Of a stretch of DNA of 18,663 bases, positions 15,065 through 18,663 are shown piece after piece (position 1 is the first letter of the stretch; each line of letters opens with the position of its first letter). A program made the translations under genes and the position numbers. This stretch comes from Minisyncoccota bacterium. Lineage in GTDB: Bacteria; Patescibacteriota; Minisyncoccia; Moranbacterales; GCA-2747515. Location of the stretch: assembly GCA_938044295.1 (NCBI GenBank), contig CALIRC010000023.1, forward strand, positions 1-18,663. The letters run 5' to 3'. The notes beneath the pieces were generated by a model that was given only the letters and a program-made list of their open reading frames with translations, was not told the origin of the DNA and searched no databases.

Positions 15065-15631
15065 ATGGAAAAAAGAGAATCCTGGGTCACCTTTATTTTC
15101 GGTATAACTGTGAGTGCAATATTATTCTTTCTCTTAGGAGATTCACTCAAGAAAAATGCAGATTTTCCAGTAGAGTTTCCAGGTTTAGAGAACATTTCAA
15201 TTGAGCAAGTAAATGAGGATAGTAAAAGTGCAGAAAACGAAAAAAAGCACCAAGAAAATGGAAAAGTAAAATTTGTAGTGGACGGTGACACGCTTGTAAT
15301 GGAAGATGGATCAAAGATCAGAATGCTCGGAATTGACACACCAGAGATTGGAGAGTATTTATACGAAGAAGCCACAGAACACTTAAAGAGTCTCATTGAT
15401 CAAAAAGAGGTTACACTAACAAAAGACGTATCCGAAACAGATCGCTATGGAAGGTTGCTTCGACATGTGTATGTAGGAGATCAGTGGATCAATGCACAAA
15501 TGATTGGTGAAGGTTACGCAAAGATGGTAACCTTTCCTCCTGATGTACAACACACAAAAAAATTTAAAGCTCTTCAGCAAGAAGCAATTGCAAAAAAGAA
15601 AGGATTATGGCAAAATGAAGACAGGAAATAG
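15065..15631 (+). CDS. Membrane-anchored staphylococcal-nuclease-like (thermonuclease) protein
   Basis: This family cleaves DNA and RNA with calcium. The 188-residue protein has an N-terminal membrane helix (about 8-25), a polar linker and a nuclease domain from about 66. The catalytic residues are all in place: D75 in VDGDT, R86, D91-T92 and E94 in IRMLGIDTPE, and R130 in DRYGR (equivalent to D21, R35, D40, T41, E43 and R87 of the Staphylococcus enzyme). It also has the QGLAK-like EGYAKM and a closing KKGLW. The domain should face outside, where it could degrade environmental nucleic acid for nucleotide uptake or defence. The gene lies 49 bases after ndk; the gap holds a short inverted repeat (AGGTGA at 15026-15031 with TCACCT at 15041-15046) but no T-run, so read-through from ndk is possible. 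Confidence 0.93.
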   Translation: MEKRESWVTFIFGITVSAILFFLLGDSLKKNADFPVEFPGLENISIEQVNEDSKSAENEKKHQENGKVKFVVDGDTLVMEDGSKIRMLGIDTPEIGEYLYEEATEHLKSLIDQKEVTLTKDVSETDRYGRLLRHVYVGDQWINAQMIGEGYAKMVTFPPDVQHTKKFKALQQEAIAKKKGLWQNEDRK

Positions 15632-15638
15632 CAATAAA

Positions 15639-15658
15639 TTTTTACGTAATAGTAAAAA
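15639..15658. terminator. Possible weak terminator after the nuclease gene
   Basis: TTTTTAC (15639-15645) pairs with GTAAAAA (15652-15658) around six bases. Only one G-C pair is present and the T-tract lies on the 5' side, so it would work better for transcription from the right. Confidence 0.25.
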
Positions 15659-15813
15659 AAATGATTTGCATGTATATATATCTCCATTTGAAAGGGCATG
15701 ATCCTCTACTCTAAATAAGTAAATAAATGATCTAGTATAAAACAAGAAGTCAGCGGATACACGCAATCATAAGACTGTTCGAAAAACAAAAAGTTAATAA
15801 TTATTCATATTAT

Positions 15814-16515
15814 ATGAAAATAGCGAAAGTAGATTATGGTACTCTCCTTAGTCAAGCATGGGGGCTCTTCAAAAAAGAATGGGCATTTTTTATTATCGCT
15901 ATGCTCACAATGGCTGTAATTGAGGGACTTGGAGAGTATCTTGGAGGCGAAGACTCACCACTACTGGGTGGTTCTGGACTCATAGCTGTCCTACTTCTTT
16001 TTGTGATAAAAACAGTGTTACAAGTGGGGTTGTATCGAGAGACTATTGGGTATACACGTGGAAAAAAACCTGCAATCGAAAATATTTTCAAGGGCTACAA
16101 ACCTATGGAATCGCTGATACACTACATACTAGTAATGATAATTTATATTATCGCGGTAGTGATCGGTTTGATCTTATTGATTATCCCAGGCATTATCATT
16201 GCAGTTCGATTTTCATTTGCACCATATCTAGTAATTGACAAAAAGCTAACTGCTATAGACGCCCTAAAGGAAAGTGCACGAATCACGAAAGGAAACTTCT
16301 GGTCCGTGGTAGCAGTATCTGCAATCATGATTGGTATTACGATTCTCGGTTTACTTGCATTGATTGTTGGACTATTTGTCGCAATTCCAGTCGCATCAAT
16401 CTTTTTTACGCTTTTCTATAAATATCTCGTAGATGCACATGGCGAACAAGTAGCGCAAAAAGAAATAGTACCAGAAATAAATCCTGCACAAGCTGGGTAT
16501 ACAGACGTAAACTGA
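15814..16515 (+). CDS. Multi-pass membrane protein, first of a tandem paralogous pair
   Basis: The 233-residue protein has about five or six membrane helices, and hydrophilic loops with the pattern KPAIENIFKGYK and, later, IPGIIIAVRFSFAPYLVIDKKLTAIDALKESARITKG. This resembles the YciC/DUF975-like and glycerophosphodiesterase membrane-domain families, whose proteins have an IPGI-x-x-x-x-R-x-x-x-x-P-hydrophobic core and a helix with A-hydrophobic-x-x-S. I cannot say what it does. The next gene begins 8 bases after its TGA stop and encodes a related protein; trhO follows. The ATG is preceded by an A/T-only stretch. The 182 bases before it hold no clear promoter. TGA is a rare stop in this window. 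Confidence 0.85.
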   Translation: MKIAKVDYGTLLSQAWGLFKKEWAFFIIAMLTMAVIEGLGEYLGGEDSPLLGGSGLIAVLLLFVIKTVLQVGLYRETIGYTRGKKPAIENIFKGYKPMESLIHYILVMIIYIIAVVIGLILLIIPGIIIAVRFSFAPYLVIDKKLTAIDALKESARITKGNFWSVVAVSAIMIGITILGLLALIVGLFVAIPVASIFFTLFYKYLVDAHGEQVAQKEIVPEINPAQAGYTDVN

Positions 16516-16523
16516 AAAAACTG

Positions 16524-17228
16524 ATGAAGCAGCTGCATTTTCGCTCACTCCTTTACAGCGCATGGAATATATATAAAAAAGAGTGGTTTTTCTTAAGTGT
16601 GTGCCTAGCCATTTTTACAACACTTTCTTTTGCATTGGGAGCTATAGAATCTTTTCTGCACTTCCATGTTGTGAATACTACACGGTATTTACTGCTAGCA
16701 GCAGTAATAATAGGTGTGATTGATGTGATGCTACGCATAGGGTTTATACAAGCTCTTTTGAAAATGATAGACGATAAAAAGTCTGCATATAATGCACTCT
16801 GGACTGGCTACAAAAACACGCACAAAGCATTAAATTACTTTTTATACTATTGCTTGGTTGGTTTCTTAATAGTTATTTTTGAAGTAGTCGTGTATAGTCT
16901 CATTAAAAGTACACTTACAGGTGATCATGAGGCTGTAAAGGCCTGGCCGTTGATTGTATGTATTATAACCGTACATCTGTACTTCTTTTTGCGATTTCTT
17001 TTTGTGGGAATCATCATCATTGCTCAAGATAAGAATCTCGTGCAGTCAGTAAAGCAGAGTTGGAAAATGACACGAGGTAAGGAAGTAAAAATTTTCAAAA
17101 TATGTGCTGGCATAACCTCCCTGAACATCGTAGGTCTATTGTCAATTGGGATTGGGATGATCATAACAATCCCACTTTCTTTCATAATAATTTTTCTAGC
17201 GTACAAAAAGCTAGAAAGTACTGAGTAG
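16524..17228 (+). CDS. Multi-pass membrane protein, divergent paralogue of the upstream gene
   Basis: The 234-residue protein matches the preceding one in length and in order of motifs: LLYSAWNIYKKEWFF against LLSQAWGLFKKEWAFF near the N-terminus, NALWTGYK against NIFKGYK, SVKQSWKMTRGK against ALKESARITKG, and a closing IPLSF-x-IIFLAYKKL against IPVASIFFTLFYKYL. Other positions differ widely, so this is an old duplication. This copy has lost the IPGII core motif of the first. About five or six membrane helices. The short gaps (8 bases before, 13 after) put it in one operon with its paralogue and trhO. No ribosome binding site is visible; translation may be coupled to the upstream stop. Confidence 0.85.
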   Translation: MKQLHFRSLLYSAWNIYKKEWFFLSVCLAIFTTLSFALGAIESFLHFHVVNTTRYLLLAAVIIGVIDVMLRIGFIQALLKMIDDKKSAYNALWTGYKNTHKALNYFLYYCLVGFLIVIFEVVVYSLIKSTLTGDHEAVKAWPLIVCIITVHLYFFLRFLFVGIIIIAQDKNLVQSVKQSWKMTRGKEVKIFKICAGITSLNIVGLLSIGIGMIITIPLSFIIIFLAYKKLESTE

Positions 17229-17241
17229 TGAAAATAAAATT

Positions 17242-18288
17242 ATGAATCAGCAGTATAAATCAAATAGAAAAAGTAAAGAAGAGTCGCTAAAAGAAATTGC
17301 AGCGGAAGATTTTGCACGCAGAACATTATCTTTTTACAAGTACGTTCATATAGAGGATCCGCGAGCAATGCGAGAAAAGCTTTTCGCATACTATGATGAG
17401 ATAGGTTGCAAAGGCCGGATCTATATTGCGAAAGAGGGTATTAATGCACAAATGAACGTACCACTGCCTGCGTGGGAAGCATTTGATCATTTCATGCAGG
17501 GAATCCCTCAATTCAAAAAAGTGCCATATAAAATTGCACGAGAGGAGTCAGTAGTACCATCTTTTTGGAAGCTAACAATAAAAGTGAAGAAAAAAATTGT
17601 TGCTGATGGTATAGATGATCAAGATTTTGATCCAACCAACACAGGAAAGTATATGACAGCAAAAGAAGTGAATGAGGCGGTAGAAGACGCCGATACTTTA
17701 GTAGTTGATATGCGCAACCAGTATGAAGCTGAGGTTGGTCATTTTCAGGGAGCGCATATTATGCAGGTCGACACTTTTCGGGAACAATTAATCAGTGTTG
17801 AAAAAGAACTTGGTGATAAAAAAAATAGGAAAGTTCTCATGTATTGCACAGGAGGAATTCGCTGCGAAAAAGCATCAGCATGGCTCAAATTCAAAGGCTT
17901 TAAGGACGTTGCGCACATAAAAGGCGGTATTATAGACTACGATCGCCAGGTAAAAGAGGAGGGGCTAGAAAATAAGTTTATAGGAAAAAATTTTGTTTTC
18001 GACGACCGCCTTGGTGAGCGAATCACCCAGGAGATTGTCTCTACATGTCATCTATGTCAAGAAATAAAGGCAGATGATCACTACAATTGTAAAAATCTTG
18101 CCTGTCATATTCTTTTCATTGCATGTAGTATCTGTATCAAAAGAAAAAAAGGTTATTGTAGTACGTATTGTACTCTCTTCGATCAGATACCAAGAAAGCC
18201 AAAAAAATATATTACCCGGTGGCAAAATAAGTTCAAGAAAAAATACTACAATCCCGTCTATAGAAAAGGAAAAAGCATATCCTCATAA
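17242..18288 (+). CDS. trhO: tRNA uridine 5-oxyacetic acid/hydroxylation rhodanese TrhO (YceA family)
   Basis: TrhO hydroxylates uridine 34 of certain tRNAs in a prephenate-independent way (known from E. coli YceA and B. subtilis YbfQ). The 348-residue product has the full family layout. The N-terminal domain has LSFYKYVHIEDP, KGRIYIAKEGINAQM and FWKLTIKVKKKIV. The rhodanese domain has VVDMRNQYEAEVGHF and the active loop YCTGGIRCEKA with C202 and C208. The C-terminal cysteine-rich region has CHLC, CKNLAC, CSIC and CSTYC groups as in other long TrhO proteins, probably binding metal. Basic C-terminal tail. It is the last gene of the operon that begins with the paralogous membrane proteins, from which it is separated by 13 bases. 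No Shine-Dalgarno sequence. Confidence 0.95.
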   Translation: MNQQYKSNRKSKEESLKEIAAEDFARRTLSFYKYVHIEDPRAMREKLFAYYDEIGCKGRIYIAKEGINAQMNVPLPAWEAFDHFMQGIPQFKKVPYKIAREESVVPSFWKLTIKVKKKIVADGIDDQDFDPTNTGKYMTAKEVNEAVEDADTLVVDMRNQYEAEVGHFQGAHIMQVDTFREQLISVEKELGDKKNRKVLMYCTGGIRCEKASAWLKFKGFKDVAHIKGGIIDYDRQVKEEGLENKFIGKNFVFDDRLGERITQEIVSTCHLCQEIKADDHYNCKNLACHILFIACSICIKRKKGYCSTYCTLFDQIPRKPKKYITRWQNKFKKKYYNPVYRKGKSISS

Positions 18289-18519
18289 AGAGAGGACTTC
18301 CTCAATATAGTGCAATGTGAGGCGCAAAAAATCCTTTTTCTGTAAGACGTGCTGACGTACATCGTCAGAAAAAGGAATGTTTGTAACAAAGCGGTGTGCA
18401 AAGTGAGGAAGTCCTAAAAGGGTTAAAAGTGGCACGCAAGAGATGAGAAATCTACACACCTCTTTTCCAGGATCGTAGCAAAGAAGTAATATAAATTGCA
18501 ACACAAACTGCAAATGCAA
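18283..18519 (-). CDS. Doubtful minus-strand open frame over the structured 3' region
   Basis: A 78-codon frame begins with TTG at 18519 and ends with TGA overlapping the trhO stop. Its last third (FSDDVRQHVLQKKDF, then LHYIEEVLSL) has a protein-like composition and could be the remnant of a truncated gene. However, there is no ATG, an in-frame stop lies shortly upstream, and both arms of two perfect inverted repeats lie inside it. I do not recognise the product. It is listed so the reader can weigh it, not as a supported gene. Confidence 0.2.
   Translation of the reverse strand: MHLQFVLQFILLLCYDPGKEVCRFLISCVPLLTLLGLPHFAHRFVTNIPFSDDVRQHVLQKKDFLRLTLHYIEEVLSL
18293..18415. repeat. Nested inverted repeat, 123 bases, two perfect arms sharing one centre
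   Basis: The outer arms AGGACTTCCTCA (18293-18304) and TGAGGAAGTCCT (18404-18415) are perfectly complementary over 12 bases. The inner arms TCCTTTTTCTG (18332-18342) and CAGAAAAAGGA (18366-18376) are complementary over 11. Both pairs are centred on 18354. The inner stem extends outward with C-AAA against TTT-G across two mismatches. The element starts 5 bases after the trhO stop. No terminal target-site duplication is evident. Confidence 0.8.
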
Positions 18520-18525
18520 TTTATA
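18490..18525. repeat. Perfect 11-bp inverted repeat
   Basis: TATAAATTGCA (18490-18500) is complementary to TGCAATTTATA (18515-18525) with a 14-base loop. The right arm overlaps a TATACC box (18522-18527) that could serve as the -10 of the structured RNA downstream, so the repeat may be an operator rather than an RNA hairpin. Confidence 0.65.
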
Positions 18526-18543
18526 CCATCTCCAAATAACCAG

Positions 18544-18663
18544 CCTACATTAAGTGTGCTCTCTCGTGAGCGAGACATCTGCCACAGATGCGCAGTGTGT
18601 CTAGACCCATAAGCTAGCTGTGGTAGGTGTCGCAGCCGCGAGAGTGTGCACTTGGGTGTTGGG
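18544..18663 (+). ncRNA. Putative structured RNA, long rod, cut by the right window edge
   Basis: This stretch is visibly richer in G and C than its surroundings and folds into one long rod. The outer helix pairs 18552-18566 with 18639-18653 (15 positions, one U-U mismatch). The inner helix pairs 18575-18587 with 18618-18630 (13 without a break). Between them is an 8-by-8 internal loop, and the tip is a loop of about 30 bases. Pairing continues outward (CC and ACA at 18544-18549 against TGT and GG at 18657-18662), so the base of the rod lies past the edge. Four pairs within the two helices are G-U on the plus strand and would be A-C mismatches on the other, so the plus strand is the likely RNA. 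Motifs of SRP RNA, 5S rRNA, tmRNA and RNase P RNA are not seen. A TATACC box at 18522-18527 might start it. Confidence 0.5.

Noticed and set aside
18544..18663. Signal recognition particle RNA, 5S rRNA, tmRNA or RNase P RNA at the right edge
   Set aside because: The rod shape and a GCAGCC string suggested SRP RNA, but the tetraloop and the GGTCAGG and GGAAGG motifs around it are missing. No 5S, tmRNA or RNase P core motifs are visible on either strand.
1..18663. Alternative genetic code with TGA read as glycine, as in some CPR lineages
   Set aside because: Full-length genes are recovered with TGA as stop, conserved glycines use GGN codons, and TGA ends the gene at 16515 right before the next start.
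1..18663. CRISPR array, insertion sequence or prophage
   Set aside because: I found no regularly spaced direct repeats, transposase, integrase or phage structural genes.

Overview
The window is an AT-rich bacterial chromosome segment with single-copy housekeeping genes (secY, murD, glyA, ndk, a tRNA-Lys, trhO) set among small membrane-anchored proteins. I infer a member of the Patescibacteria/CPR radiation. The basis is the gene mix: secY away from its usual neighbours, an enlarged ndk, a peptidoglycan-binding/helix-hairpin-helix gene pair, a D-aminoacylase-like protein with an altered active site, a DUF2339 protein next to a thrombospondin-type-3 protein, and many small surface proteins. This comes from recognising protein families, not from a database search. 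The genetic code looks standard: TAA and TAG stops dominate, TGA is rare, and conserved glycines are coded by GGN.

Layout. Positions 1-810 are on the minus strand: a signal-anchored acidic-linker protein followed by the start of another gene that runs off the left edge. A gene-poor stretch of about 490 bases separates this from a plus-strand run that fills the rest of the window. That run holds a DUF456 membrane protein (1299), then an envelope cluster: a 14-cysteine anchored protein (2098), a large DUF2339 multi-pass protein (2716), and a secreted thrombospondin-type-3 protein that looks like the DUF3999-type partner of DUF2339 (4734). Next come secY with its own promoter (6058), tRNA-Lys (7430), a Nudix hydrolase (7612), the D-aminoacylase-like protein (8276), murD (9928) and glyA (11437, with a strong terminator). 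After these are a small CBU_0592-like membrane protein (12869), the peptidoglycan-binding and helix-hairpin-helix pair (13281, 13896), ndk (14413) and a membrane-anchored thermonuclease (15065). The last gene block is a tight three-gene unit: two divergent paralogous membrane proteins and trhO (15814-18288).

The final 375 bases are unlike the rest. They contain a 123-base nested inverted repeat, a second perfect 11-bp inverted repeat, and a GC-rich stretch that folds into a long rod whose helices need G-U pairs on the plus strand. This looks like an undescribed structured RNA, cut by the right edge of the window.

Two themes recur. First, almost no gene has a Shine-Dalgarno sequence: starts are preceded by A/T-rich sequence, and two genes have a -10-like box 7-8 bases before the ATG, as in leaderless mRNAs. 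Second, many products are N-terminally anchored proteins with an extracytoplasmic domain (cysteine clusters, peptidoglycan binding, nuclease, calcium-binding repeats), as expected for a small cell living in close contact with its surroundings.
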